Shown here: piece by piece, positions 17,402-26,432 of the stretch
How positions within the stretch are numbered: position 1 is the stretch's first letter
Layout: every line of letters begins with the position of its first letter
Origin: Planctomycetota bacterium
GTDB lineage: Bacteria > Planctomycetota > Planctomycetia > Pirellulales > Lacipirellulaceae
DNA length: 64,000 nucleotides
NCBI GenBank assembly: GCA_024278955.1
Contig: JAJRSE010000051.1
Location: forward strand, 1-64,000
Direction: 5' to 3'
The notes under the pieces: model-generated
What the model was told of the DNA's origin: nothing
Seen by the model: only the letters and a program-made list of their open reading frames with translations
Databases searched by the model: none
Program-made: the position numbers and the translations under genes

Positions 17402-18304
17402 CTACTTATCGCCGCGTACCGCACTCGAAGCGTTCGAGCAAATCGCTCCGTACTGAAAACAAGTGTAGCAAGCCCCATGCTTCAAATGGTAGGGCTGCGA
17501 CGCTTCGGCCAAAGAACTTCCTAGGTTCGCGTCGGGCGATTCTAAAAGAATCGGACAAACGTACACACCCCGATCGGTAACCACCCGCGAATGTTCGCAC
17601 ACCAGCTGGCTCGCGTCAAAGCCTTTCATCATCCGCCGAGTTACCCGCTCGCTTTCGCGATAGGCCTGGGTCCGCTCCGATTCGGCTCCCATCTGAAGCG
17701 GCGGCAGGATTTTTAGTCGAGGTCGCTCGTAGCCCGCCTGCCCAAGCATGTCGACAAACTTTCCCACGACTTGTTGCTCTTCCGCATCAGCCCAAGTGCG
17801 GGTGGCGGTGATGATTGGCAAAAAGCCATGTTCTACGAGCTTCTTCAACCCCTCAACCGCCCGCTTAAAGGTGCCTTCCCCGCGGATCGGGTCGTTGGTT
17901 TTAGGCGAAAATCCGTCGATCGACACGCGAAACTCTAAAGAATAGAGGCTCGCCTGCTCTGCCTTGCGAAGCTCTGTCAGCCACGCTTCTTTCAGAACCG
18001 TGCCGTTGGTAAGCACTGTCGCCGGACCGTAACGCAACGTCTCGACGAGTATCGCGACCATCTCGCGATTAAGAAACGGCTCGCCCCCGGTGAAATAGTA
18101 TTCCTTCACTCCCATCGCGACCGACTCAACAAGCCGTCGCTTGACTTCTTCGAGCGACAAATACCCAAAGGAATCGTTTTTCGGGCTACAACTAATAAAA
18201 CAGTGATGGCAAGTTAAGTTGCAGAGCGTCCCCGAGACTTGGAACCAAAGGTGATCTAGATGGGTTAGCTCAACTACGGGCAAAAGTTCTTCGGTGGCCT
18301 TCAT
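17402..18304 (-). CDS. Radical SAM protein with SPASM-like C-terminal cysteines
   Basis: A 300-residue iron-sulfur enzyme. The radical-SAM cluster motif is CNLTCHHC (CX3CX2C, about residues 28-35), followed by FTGGEPFLN and the SAM-contact VLTNGT and RVSIDG motifs. The C-terminal part has further cysteines (CEHSR, YVCPI, ACYTCFQYGAIC) that could bind an auxiliary cluster, as in SPASM-type enzymes. Its ATG overlaps the stop of the flavoprotein gene by 4 bases (ATGA), so the two are translationally coupled. No obvious peptide precursor gene adjoins them, so a RiPP role is not supported. The substrate is unknown. Confidence 0.85.
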   Translation of the reverse strand: MKATEELLPVVELTHLDHLWFQVSGTLCNLTCHHCFISCSPKNDSFGYLSLEEVKRRLVESVAMGVKEYYFTGGEPFLNREMVAILVETLRYGPATVLTNGTVLKEAWLTELRKAEQASLYSLEFRVSIDGFSPKTNDPIRGEGTFKRAVEGLKKLVEHGFLPIITATRTWADAEEQQVVGKFVDMLGQAGYERPRLKILPPLQMGAESERTQAYRESERVTRRMMKGFDASQLVCEHSRVVTDRGVYVCPILLESPDANLGSSLAEASQPYHLKHGACYTCFQYGAICSNASSAVRGDK

Positions 18305-19572
18305 GCTTCGACCTTTGGCATCGTGGCGTAAAGGTCGAGATCTTCTCGCTCGCCAACGATCGTAAACAAATCTCGAATCTGCTGAAAACCTATCGACAAC
18401 AAAAATTGCGAACCTCGACCGTAACTTTTACTGCCCAGAATGTAAAAATTCGGTTCGGGGTTCAACAAACTTTCTGGGCCGCACGGCGTCTGGTCAAGGC
18501 AATCGGCCGTCGCGTTCGGCGTCTTCTGAGCCAACAACTGCGCCGCCAGCTTCATCGGACCGCCGCTTGCATAACACTCGTGGACTTGAAGCTCTTCGTA
18601 GATCTGATTATCAGGCCGATAGCCTACGTTCGCAACAACACGGTCGAACGTGTAAGTTCCCGTGTGCTGCCCCTCGAACTCGACCTCAAAATCGTCACTT
18701 GCTTCACGATATCGCACGGCGGTAACACTCGTCTCGGCGAAATGCGTAACCGAGCCACTCTTCTCTTCCGCCAAGGTATTGGCCGCCTTTGCCAGTTGAT
18801 CTCGGCTCGACAAGCGGTCTCCCTCGATACGACCAATAGGAGCACGATCGCCCGGCTGGCGTGTTACCCAAGTGACTTGGGTCGACGACTCGCCAGAGAG
18901 ACGGCTTAGCTGAGTGGCGACTGTCGCAGCCGAATAACCGGCCCCAACAATCAACGTGTGTCGGCCCTCGTACGCATCTCGCTCACTTCCCAGTACGTCT
19001 GGGATGCCATACTCAATATGCCCAGCGGCAGACCTTTCTCCTAATGCCGGAGTCCCCCCCTGCCCTAACCATTTGTGGTTGCCATAGGTTCCCGTGCAAT
19101 CGATCACAACATCTGCCTCAAAAACTTGCTCGTCTCCATCAGCATTTAGGCAAAGAAGATGAAACGGCGATTCGCCTCGCCGCGGGTCCTCAACGCCCTC
19201 ATGTTTAAGCCATCGCTGACGGCCAATCGAAAGCACCTGGGTACCAAATTTCAGCGTACCTGCCAGTAGATCGGTCTTAGACAACGGTTGTAAATAGCGC
19301 CGGACGTAGGCCTCGCCCGTAAGCAACTCCTCCGAGACAGGCATATCCCAGTTTGCGTCATGCGCCTGAATCGCGGCAACGCCAAGCGGCGTCGCATTCA
19401 TCGAAAAAGGAGTAAATAGCTGAACGTGCCCCCACTCGATCACATTGGCCGCCACCGACCCTGCACGATCTAAAATTTCGACCGAAAAGCCGAGGTACCG
19501 CGCATAGAGCGCCGTCTCAAGACCTATCGGCCCAGCCCCTAAGACTATAATACGAGCAGAAGTTTCAGGCAT
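18301..19572 (-). CDS. FAD-dependent oxidoreductase paired with radical SAM protein
   Basis: A 423-residue flavoprotein with two Rossmann signatures: VLGAGPIGLETALYAR at the N-terminus for FAD, with the acidic end of strand 2 (EILDRAG), and LIVGAGYSAATVA at about residue 215 for NAD(P). VVIDCTGTYGN and RVVANVGYRPDN are the ATG- and GD-like strands of the pyridine-nucleotide disulfide/flavin monooxygenase fold. LFTPFSMNATPLGV near residue 55 is unlike thioredoxin reductase, and no redox CxxC is visible. It overlaps the radical-SAM gene by 4 bases, so the pair probably acts in one pathway, modifying an unknown small molecule or protein. Confidence 0.85.
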   Translation of the reverse strand: MPETSARIIVLGAGPIGLETALYARYLGFSVEILDRAGSVAANVIEWGHVQLFTPFSMNATPLGVAAIQAHDANWDMPVSEELLTGEAYVRRYLQPLSKTDLLAGTLKFGTQVLSIGRQRWLKHEGVEDPRRGESPFHLLCLNADGDEQVFEADVVIDCTGTYGNHKWLGQGGTPALGERSAAGHIEYGIPDVLGSERDAYEGRHTLIVGAGYSAATVATQLSRLSGESSTQVTWVTRQPGDRAPIGRIEGDRLSSRDQLAKAANTLAEEKSGSVTHFAETSVTAVRYREASDDFEVEFEGQHTGTYTFDRVVANVGYRPDNQIYEELQVHECYASGGPMKLAAQLLAQKTPNATADCLDQTPCGPESLLNPEPNFYILGSKSYGRGSQFLLSIGFQQIRDLFTIVGEREDLDLYATMPKVEA

Positions 19573-19627
19573 AAATTCGTTAGGTGAAGCCGCTTCGCGG
19601 CAGGAATTGAAGCTGATCGGATAAGGG

Positions 19628-21097
19628 TCAAGGCGAGAACAGTTGGTTCACTTCCCCCAGATCAAATCGCTCGGGGTCAAACTCGCCGCCATACCACTCG
19701 CTCAGTTCTTCATGCCGCTCGTCCTCGGGATCAGCCATCGCTTCCAGGAACTCCGCGTAGCCCCAGATACCGCCGATATCCTCCGGCGGGCAGGCGCGAG
19801 CACCAGCCGTGCAGGCCGGATAACAATCCTCGGCTTGAAGTTCAAGCGTCTTTTCAATCTTGATCGTGTGCCGCCAGTCGTCGCCAAAATCGTACCCGTA
19901 GAGCAGCTTTTTATGACCCGCCTCGACGAGTTCACTGAGAAACACTTCATCTTCTTTACGGGCTTGTTGATCGAAATCGCCGAATTCTTCCATCTCTGCC
20001 GCAGTAAAACGCTCGTCTCCGGCGCTGAATTCATGCAAGTGACAGCTATGCCATCCCATCGCCGATTGAATAAGTCCGTGGAGCACGTCAAGCGTGCAGT
20101 CGGGCACTCGTAAACGCCGCCAGATAGGTGGTTTGCTGCCGTTAAGTGTCACCTTGATTTGATAAGCCGCTTTGGTTGCCTGGCTTTTCGATTGACGTTT
20201 CGAGTTGGACGATTGGACTCGCTCGTGAACCACGGCGTACGGACTTTCTGTCTTGTCTCGATCGGCAGGAATGTAGGGAATCAGTCCCTGCCCGAAGGCC
20301 GCTTCTTGCGCTTCGCGTGGTGCCGAGCGGATGTCCATGATAAAACCGTTGATCTCAAGCATCCACACCAACGGGTTCTCGTCCAGAAGACTAGGCAGCG
20401 TAAAACCAGGATCAAGCTGCATGATGTCCAATCCTTCGCGAATCGTCTTGGACTTGCTAAGCATCGTCCCGGTAGAGATGCCAAACCACTCCGCAATCTC
20501 CTCCGAGCGCAAATGCGGTTCGGTCTTCGGGTCGCCAAGAAAGTTCACCCAGCCAACGGTATAAACGATGCCGCTAGCCCAACTGATGCGTTTACCGCGT
20601 TTGACCGGCGAACCGTGTTGGCAAAGGCCAATCGCTACGTCGCGGCAGAGTTGCTGGTACTCTACGTCGAGCAACTCATTGCAGAACTCATCGGTCAACG
20701 CAACCAGTTCCAAGTAGATCTTTCGGAACTCCGCAGGAACCTCTTCTGAGCCACAGATCATCGGAACATCGTCTGGCGTTTGAGAGGAGTTTTGAGAAAC
20801 AGCCTGCGGCTGGTCGGTGTACGTTTCCAACAACCGTTCGATCTTGCGCAATATCTTATCAAGCTTCTTTTCGTATCGAGCATCCTCCGTATGATTGGCA
20901 TCGAACGACAAGTTTCCGTGAAGATCTTCCAACTCATCGAGTGTGTAGAGGACCGGTTTGCTGGAGGGCGTTTCCCGAATGCGATCCTGATGCTGTGGGT
21001 CCATCACATACTGGCAATCGAGCACGACTGTACGTTCGGCAGCGGTCAGCTTCAAATCCACTGGCTCATCTGAGGCGATCACATTTTGGCGAGTCAT
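19628..21097 (-). CDS. DUF6398 - plasmid pRiA4b ORF3-like fusion protein
   Basis: A 489-residue cytoplasmic protein with a GGAG ribosome-binding site. The middle part (about 125-200: YLELVALTDEFCNELLD, then ASGIVYTVGWVNFLGD) matches my recollection of DUF6398, and the following SEEIAEWFGISTGTMLSKS looks like a helix-turn-helix. The C-terminal part (about 320-480: YQIKVTLNGSKPPIWRRL, LHGLIQSAMGW, HLHEFSAGDERF, LLYGYDFGDDWRHTI, GGIWGYAEFLEA) is the PRiA4_ORF3/IS1096 passenger TnpR-like domain. These domains occur on plasmids and transposons, but no transposase is nearby. Molecular function unknown. Confidence 0.85.
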   Translation of the reverse strand: MTRQNVIASDEPVDLKLTAAERTVVLDCQYVMDPQHQDRIRETPSSKPVLYTLDELEDLHGNLSFDANHTEDARYEKKLDKILRKIERLLETYTDQPQAVSQNSSQTPDDVPMICGSEEVPAEFRKIYLELVALTDEFCNELLDVEYQQLCRDVAIGLCQHGSPVKRGKRISWASGIVYTVGWVNFLGDPKTEPHLRSEEIAEWFGISTGTMLSKSKTIREGLDIMQLDPGFTLPSLLDENPLVWMLEINGFIMDIRSAPREAQEAAFGQGLIPYIPADRDKTESPYAVVHERVQSSNSKRQSKSQATKAAYQIKVTLNGSKPPIWRRLRVPDCTLDVLHGLIQSAMGWHSCHLHEFSAGDERFTAAEMEEFGDFDQQARKEDEVFLSELVEAGHKKLLYGYDFGDDWRHTIKIEKTLELQAEDCYPACTAGARACPPEDIGGIWGYAEFLEAMADPEDERHEELSEWYGGEFDPERFDLGEVNQLFSP

Positions 21098-21363
21098 ACG
21101 GAGGTCTCCTTACCGAAAGAGGTTTGAAAAAGTCACTGGGCAGCCTCATTATTACCGATCTCCGATCTGCTGAAAAGTTCTTCATCAACTCATTTCAGGA
21201 CTTTTATTTCTCCGTAACATTCCGGCAAAATGCGGTAAGAAACAGTGGAGTACGTTCCAAAGAAGGTTCTTCGTTTTCGCGATTTCTTGCGTGTTTCGCG
21301 GGCACTTTTGTTAGCGTTTTCACTTTGAGGTCGTAGCTGAGTCGCGAATTTCTTGGCCCTGAC

Positions 21364-22182
21364 TCAACTGCTCGCGCTACGATAGCTAAGGAGTGCCTTT
21401 CTGAAAACCCAACGACTCCCCAGCAGCGAAAGAATCGTGGCCAACACGGCAAAGCCGGCTAGAAAGACCTGCTCTGAACCCAACTGCCTAGCCAACAGTC
21501 GCGCCGGAACATTAATCACTACGAGAATCGGGATCACAAACGTAAACAACTGACGCAAGGGCGTTCCCCAGGTGCCCTCATAAATTTCCATCGGGTAGCG
21601 AGAAAAGTTGGTGATATAAAACCAAAAGTCGTAAAGCGATTGGTTGCGGCCCAACCAAATACTCGTCGCAGCAAGGGTTATCATCACGCTGTACAAAATA
21701 AACACGCCCAAGAGGACATACACCGGGTAAAGCACAAAATGCCAAACCGAGAGCTCAAACCCCTCGATCTTTGGCACCGCGTACCCCAACAGCAACAGGG
21801 CAACAAAAAAGTTACCAAGCGAAGCCCAGTTCACCCGCTGTAACGACACCAAAAACTGAGTATCTATTGGCTTCAACAGCGCGTAGTCGAGCCCACCGGT
21901 TCGCACCAACTCGCTCAGTTCCTGAGCATTCGGCATAAAAAACGCCTGAACTAGGCTATTCACAAACATCGTCGTCGAAATAAAAACAAAGAACTCGTAC
22001 TTGTCCCAGTCTGCAATGCTCGGCGTAAACCGATACACGAGCGTGTAGAACCCAAGGTTCATAATCATCCACGACACCGACGAAACGGCTTCGATCAAGA
22101 AGTTCGCACGAAACGTCATATCACGGATCAAACTATTCCGCGCAAAAGTCAGAAACACACCAAGATAGGAAGGATGATTCAT
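21364..22182 (-). CDS. ABC-2 type transporter permease (COG3694-like)
   Basis: A 272-residue inner-membrane protein with about six hydrophobic segments. FLTFARNSLIRDMTFRANF at the start, then ELSELVRTGGLDYALLKP and the C-terminal YRSASS, are characteristic of the COG3694 (former DUF990) permeases. These always occur with a COG4587 permease and a COG4586 ATPase; the two partners are the next genes upstream. The 8-bp gap to the second permease indicates one operon. The substrate of this exporter class is not established. Confidence 0.88.
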   Translation of the reverse strand: MNHPSYLGVFLTFARNSLIRDMTFRANFLIEAVSSVSWMIMNLGFYTLVYRFTPSIADWDKYEFFVFISTTMFVNSLVQAFFMPNAQELSELVRTGGLDYALLKPIDTQFLVSLQRVNWASLGNFFVALLLLGYAVPKIEGFELSVWHFVLYPVYVLLGVFILYSVMITLAATSIWLGRNQSLYDFWFYITNFSRYPMEIYEGTWGTPLRQLFTFVIPILVVINVPARLLARQLGSEQVFLAGFAVLATILSLLGSRWVFRKALLSYRSASS

Positions 22183-22190
22183 CGGCCCCG

Positions 22191-23006
22191 CTATCCTCCA
22201 AATCCACTGTAACGATTAAACCCTGCACGCATCAAATAGCGGCACGAGACGATAAAAAACAAGACCCAGCCGGCTTGAATCATGAGGCCTTGGACCAAAG
22301 CATCGCCCTCGATCTTGCCAAGAAAAACCGCCGCCGGGAAATAGGCTAAAAATTTGAAAGGAAGAAAGTCGACCACTCCTTTCCAAAAATCAGGAAGCAT
22401 ATCTAGCGGAAACATGTGGCCCGAGAAAAAGAACGTGAATAGCATATAAACGAATAACAACGAGGTGACTTCCAGAAACCAAAAAGCAATCATCCCCATT
22501 GAGGCTTCTAAGAAGAACCCCAACATGAAAGCAAGCACTAAAGACAACAGGAATGCCGCAAAAACCTCGGGGGCTGGCCAGCCAGGAAAGTAGCTACGGC
22601 AAATGTAGTACACCAGTGCAAACGGCCCTGCCGCAACAAGGTAATAAACCAGCTTGTGAGCAATTCGCGAAAGCAGCAGGTAGCTCATCAAATCGATGGG
22701 CTGGATAAGAAACTTCTTGATCTCGCCATCCCGCACTTGCCGCGCAATGCCAGAAGCCAAGCCGGGCATGCTCGAAAAAGCTCGAGTCAGCATCGTGAGC
22801 AGGTAATACGCAATAATATCCTCGAGAGAATAACCCGCGATCGATACCGAACCGGCCGAAGCGAAAACCGCCGTCCAAAGAAAAATCTGGGTTACGATCG
22901 GAAGAAATCGCATCAGCGTCCCCAACGCAAAATCGCCGCGGTAGACGAGCCGCTCCTCAAGACAAATCTTGAGTATGATCCACCAGGTTTGAGCTCGGGC
23001 GTACAT
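22191..23006 (-). CDS. ABC-2 type transporter permease (COG4587-like)
   Basis: A 271-residue inner-membrane protein with about six transmembrane segments, homologous in layout to the previous permease: CLEERLVYRGDFALGTLMRF, SIAGYSLEDIIAYYLLTML, GEIKKFLIQPIDLMSYLLL and GHMFPLDMLPDFWKGVVDF. The partly shared motifs (QPID here, KPID there) suggest a heterodimeric channel from an old duplication. It starts 25 bp after the stop of the ATPase gene and is presumably co-transcribed with it. Confidence 0.88.
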   Translation of the reverse strand: MYARAQTWWIILKICLEERLVYRGDFALGTLMRFLPIVTQIFLWTAVFASAGSVSIAGYSLEDIIAYYLLTMLTRAFSSMPGLASGIARQVRDGEIKKFLIQPIDLMSYLLLSRIAHKLVYYLVAAGPFALVYYICRSYFPGWPAPEVFAAFLLSLVLAFMLGFFLEASMGMIAFWFLEVTSLLFVYMLFTFFFSGHMFPLDMLPDFWKGVVDFLPFKFLAYFPAAVFLGKIEGDALVQGLMIQAGWVLFFIVSCRYLMRAGFNRYSGFGG

Positions 23007-23031
23007 AAGAATGTTGATTAGGGGCTGTCGA

Positions 23032-24051
23032 CTAAGGAATGGGAACCTGAGACGCTTTTTCTTCGGCCTGCTGTTTGGCCGTTAACTTAAACATGTCGGC
23101 GATCACCTCTTCGAGCGGCGGGTCTTCGACGCTAATATCCTCGATCGAATAGCTAGACAACACCGAAGACAGCACCTCGGCAATGCTACTACGCTCCACG
23201 CGTATCTTCGCCTTGGGGGCGACAACCTCAAGCACCTCGCCATAACGGGCCAAGTCGCTCGGCATCCGCTCATCCGCAAATTGTAGCGAAAGCACTTTGT
23301 GTCCACTAAAACGATCGACAATGTCATCTAAGGAACCATCGTGGACGATCTCGCCTTGCGCAATGATCACCACTCGCTGGCATAATGCTGCCACATCCTT
23401 CATGTAATGACTTGTCAGCAAAATCGTAATCTTGCGTTCCTCTTGGTAATGTTTGAGGAATTTTTGAATATTGTGCTGGGCAATCACATCGAGCCCAATG
23501 GTCGGCTCGTCGAGAAACAACACCTCAGGCGAGTGCAGTAGTGCCGCGGTCAACTCCATCTTCATCCGCTCGCCTAGCGAAAGTTCTCGCACAGGCCGAC
23601 CGAGCGCGTGCCTCACGTCCAACAAATCGACAAGCTCGTCGCGGGTGCGAATAAACTCCGCTGGGTCGATTCGATAAATTTTCTGATGCAGCCGAAAAGA
23701 CTCTTGAGCCGGCAAATCCCACCAAAGCTGATTTTTCTGGCCCATCACCAGCGCAAAACGACGCCGATACTCATTTTCGCGTTTCCAAGGCACATGCCCC
23801 AACACATGGGCTTCGCCGTCGGTCGGAGTAATCACTCCGGAAAGCAATTTCAGGGTTGTTGTCTTCCCAGCACCATTGGGGCCAAGAAACGCGACAAACT
23901 CCCCTTGATCGACATCAAGGTCGATCCCCTTCACAGCATCTACATCGCGATACTCGCGGTTGAATAACCCTGTGAGCGAAGCCCAGAGTCCCTCATTCTT
24001 TTGATAAACGCGGTACGACTTCTGCAGCCCGCGAACTTTGATGGCATTCAT
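23032..24051 (-). CDS. ABC transporter ATP-binding protein (COG4586-like)
   Basis: A 339-residue ATPase: Walker [10 protein letters not shown] at about 58-66, Q-loop in [13 protein letters not shown], signature [11 protein letters not shown], Walker [13 protein letters not shown], and switch His in LLTSHYMKD. The LSLGERMK variant and the QLWWDLP segment are hallmarks of the COG4586 subfamily, which powers paired COG4587/COG3694 permeases. A C-terminal domain of about 90 residues follows, as in drug/polysaccharide exporters of the NatA type. It is the first gene of the three-gene operon and is divergent from the rhomboid-like gene. Confidence 0.93.
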   Translation of the reverse strand: MNAIKVRGLQKSYRVYQKNEGLWASLTGLFNREYRDVDAVKGIDLDVDQGEFVAFLGPNGAGKTTTLKLLSGVITPTDGEAHVLGHVPWKRENEYRRRFALVMGQKNQLWWDLPAQESFRLHQKIYRIDPAEFIRTRDELVDLLDVRHALGRPVRELSLGERMKMELTAALLHSPEVLFLDEPTIGLDVIAQHNIQKFLKHYQEERKITILLTSHYMKDVAALCQRVVIIAQGEIVHDGSLDDIVDRFSGHKVLSLQFADERMPSDLARYGEVLEVVAPKAKIRVERSSIAEVLSSVLSSYSIEDISVEDPPLEEVIADMFKLTAKQQAEEKASQVPIP

Positions 24052-24185
24052 AGATCAACGATTATAGCGGACTCGGGGAGAGTGGACAGAGGCAGCACAA
24101 GAGCGACCAGAGCATCAAATCCCCTCGTCTCGAACTTCTTATCTGACCAACCCTCCCTTGAACATTTGGCTAAAAAAGGGTACTC

Positions 24186-25037
24186 ATGCTAGGCATGTCT
24201 TACTTACAAAAAATCGAACGAAAAATGGGCCACTGGGCCATTCCCAACCTTACGGTTTTCATCATCGCCGGCCAGGTGCTGCTGTATTTCATGATCACCA
24301 TGCGCCCTGAGCAAGGATTCGGCGAAAATCCCTTGTCCAAAGTCATTCTCCTGCCCAGCGCCGTCATCAAGGGTGAGGTTTGGAGGCTTATCACTTTTGT
24401 GTTTGTCCCGCCCCCTTCGCGGTCGCTATTCATTATTTTCTACTGGATGCTCATGTATCTGTTTGGAACCTCTCTCGAGCAACATTGGGGAGCTGCTCGC
24501 TACAACCTCTATCTGCTAATCGGATACTTGGCCAGCATCGCTGCCGTGTTTATCGCTTGGGGCTTCGGCTCGAACCTTGCCGCGGAAAACAGCTTTCTTC
24601 TTGGCACACTTTTTTTTGCATACGCTCGCATGAACCCGAATTTCGTGATTCACCTTTTTTTCGTTCTGCCGATTCAAATTAAGTGGCTAGCGCTGCTTTA
24701 CTGGATTAGTTACGCTTATAGTTTTCTTACCGGCACGGGCATGGCCCGTATGCTGGTTGTCGCTTCGATTCTTAATTACCTTTTGTTTTTTGGCCGCGAC
24801 CACTGGCGTGAATTCAAAAGCGGCAATCGCCGGCGATCTCACCAAGCGAGTGCCAAAGCGGTCCAAAAGCAGCTGCTACATCAATGCCTCGCCTGCGATC
24901 TCAACAGCGACAATGCCCCGAAAACGCTGTTCCGCTACTGTTCAAAATGCGATGGGCAATGCTGCTATTGCCCCGAGCATATCCAAAATCACGAACACGT
25001 CACTGCCGACGATTCCAGCTTGACGAGCAAAACCTAA
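24186..25037 (+). CDS. Rhomboid-like membrane protein lacking the catalytic Ser, with zinc-ribbon tail
   Basis: A 283-residue protein. AAAAGGG lies 5 bases before the ATG at 24186. About six transmembrane segments follow the rhomboid pattern: amphipathic start, FIIAGQVLLYFMI, GEVWRLITFVFVPP (family WR motif), FYWMLMYLFGTSLEQHWG, YNLYLLIGYL. Where active rhomboids have GxSG the protein has ENSFLLGTLFF, so the serine peptidase site is not recognisable. After the membrane part comes a Cys/His-rich tail (CLACD, YCSKCDGQCCYCPEHI) likely to bind zinc. It is probably a pseudo-protease that binds or sorts membrane partners. It converges with waaA, 5 bp apart. Confidence 0.8.
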   Translation: MLGMSYLQKIERKMGHWAIPNLTVFIIAGQVLLYFMITMRPEQGFGENPLSKVILLPSAVIKGEVWRLITFVFVPPPSRSLFIIFYWMLMYLFGTSLEQHWGAARYNLYLLIGYLASIAAVFIAWGFGSNLAAENSFLLGTLFFAYARMNPNFVIHLFFVLPIQIKWLALLYWISYAYSFLTGTGMARMLVVASILNYLLFFGRDHWREFKSGNRRRSHQASAKAVQKQLLHQCLACDLNSDNAPKTLFRYCSKCDGQCCYCPEHIQNHEHVTADDSSLTSKT

Positions 25038-25042
25038 ACCGC

Positions 25043-26401
25043 CTACGCAGCGTGGCGCGTATTCGCTACTCCCGTTTTCAAATCCATAAGCGATACAAGC
25101 AACTCAACCGTCCGCTCGGTCGCGCCCTGCTGGCTAAGAACCAAGTCGCGTGCTCGGCGGCCAAGCTGCTGGGCCGATTTCGGATTCTCTAAAGCTTCTC
25201 GTACAAACCTTAGCAACTCGCTCCGATCTCGAACCACCTCGACCCCGTTAGCGGCTTGCAACTGGGCGACGATGTCGCGAAAGTTCCACGTGTTTGGTCC
25301 AAAACAAGTCGCGACCCCATAGGCGGCCGGTTCTAGCATGTTCTGTCCACCGCGTGAGCCAAACGTGCCACCTACGAAGCCAATCGTAGCGGCACCCCAC
25401 CAGGCGCCAAGTTCGCCGATGGTGTCGACGAGCAATACTCGGGGGCTCCGGCGATGTGTTGCCTCGCGGCTGTTGGTGTTTTCACTGCTCCTCTCCGAAG
25501 TTAATTCACTACGACGTTGCCAGTTGACTCCCGAAGCATCTAGTAACCGTGCCACCTCTTCAAATCGTTGGGGATGCCGGGGGACGAGCACCAATCGCAG
25601 CCGCGTATACTTCTCGGCTAAAGTTTGAAATGTTTCCAGCGAGTAAGCCTCCTCAGGTTCTTGCGTACTACCTGCTAAGAAGACAATCGCCTCGTCTTCA
25701 AACCCGGCCAAACGGCTCAACTCATGCGTCTTGGCATTCCCCCGGTCTGTCTGAGCACCATCAAACTTCAACGAACCTGTTGTTACAACTCGTGCTGGCT
25801 CTGCTCCACACCGACAAAACCGCTCGGCGATCTCTTCGTTTTGGGCAGCAATCAAATCGAGCTGTCGTAGCACGGGCCCGACAAGCCGCTTTAATCGGTG
25901 ATAGCCACGAAAACTCTTATCGCTCATTCGTCCATTCACAATCGCCACACTTACGCCCGACTGCTTGGCAGCCTGGATGAGGTTGGGCCAAAGCTCCAAC
26001 TCCGCAAGCACTAGCAAATTTGGTCGCACACGCCGCATCGCGGTGTGAACTGCCCAACTCAAATCGAGCGGGCAGTAAAAAACGGTGTGATTGGCATACT
26101 TGCGACATGCCAAGTCGTAACCCGCCTTGGTGGTTGTCGAAATAACCAGCTCAACTTCTGGGCTGCGGCGCCCGAACTCCGAAAGAGTCGTCTCCAATAA
26201 ATTCACTTCGCCAACACTTACGGCATGCAACCAAACACATGGCCGGCTTCCTGCTCGCCGGGGTACAAACCCTAGCAGCTTCTCGCCAAAGCCTTCACGG
26301 TACTTCCCATGCTTCAGCGCTGACCAAACAATCCACGGCGACGCAATCAGCATCAGAGTCAAATAGACTCCGTTCAGCAGCCATGCTTTCAAAATAGACA
26401 C
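25043..26401 (-). CDS. waaA: 3-deoxy-D-manno-octulosonic acid transferase
   Basis: A GT30-type enzyme that adds Kdo to lipid A precursor at the cytoplasmic face of the inner membrane. N-terminal membrane anchor (LLNGVYLTLMLIASPWIVW), then WLHAVSVGEVNL (the family's conserved HxxSxGE), ISTTTKAGYDLA, LAELELWPNLI, the Pro-His of LVPRHPQRFEEV, and FVGGTFGSRGGQNMLEPAAYG. The GTG start has AGGA 7 bases upstream. At 452 residues it is slightly longer than E. coli WaaA because of a Ser/Arg-rich insert at about 315. It lies 31 bp downstream of secA on the same strand and is probably co-transcribed. It implies LPS in this organism. Confidence 0.93.
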   Translation of the reverse strand: MSILKAWLLNGVYLTLMLIASPWIVWSALKHGKYREGFGEKLLGFVPRRAGSRPCVWLHAVSVGEVNLLETTLSEFGRRSPEVELVISTTTKAGYDLACRKYANHTVFYCPLDLSWAVHTAMRRVRPNLLVLAELELWPNLIQAAKQSGVSVAIVNGRMSDKSFRGYHRLKRLVGPVLRQLDLIAAQNEEIAERFCRCGAEPARVVTTGSLKFDGAQTDRGNAKTHELSRLAGFEDEAIVFLAGSTQEPEEAYSLETFQTLAEKYTRLRLVLVPRHPQRFEEVARLLDASGVNWQRRSELTSERSSENTNSREATHRRSPRVLLVDTIGELGAWWGAATIGFVGGTFGSRGGQNMLEPAAYGVATCFGPNTWNFRDIVAQLQAANGVEVVRDRSELLRFVREALENPKSAQQLGRRARDLVLSQQGATERTVELLVSLMDLKTGVANTRHAA

Positions 26402-26432
26402 TCGGGAATCCTTTCCCTCTTGGCCCGTGGAC

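Noticed and set aside
20159-20749. 196-aa plus-strand ORF antisense to the DUF6398 gene
   Set aside because: Shadow ORF; the minus-strand protein has two recognisable domains.
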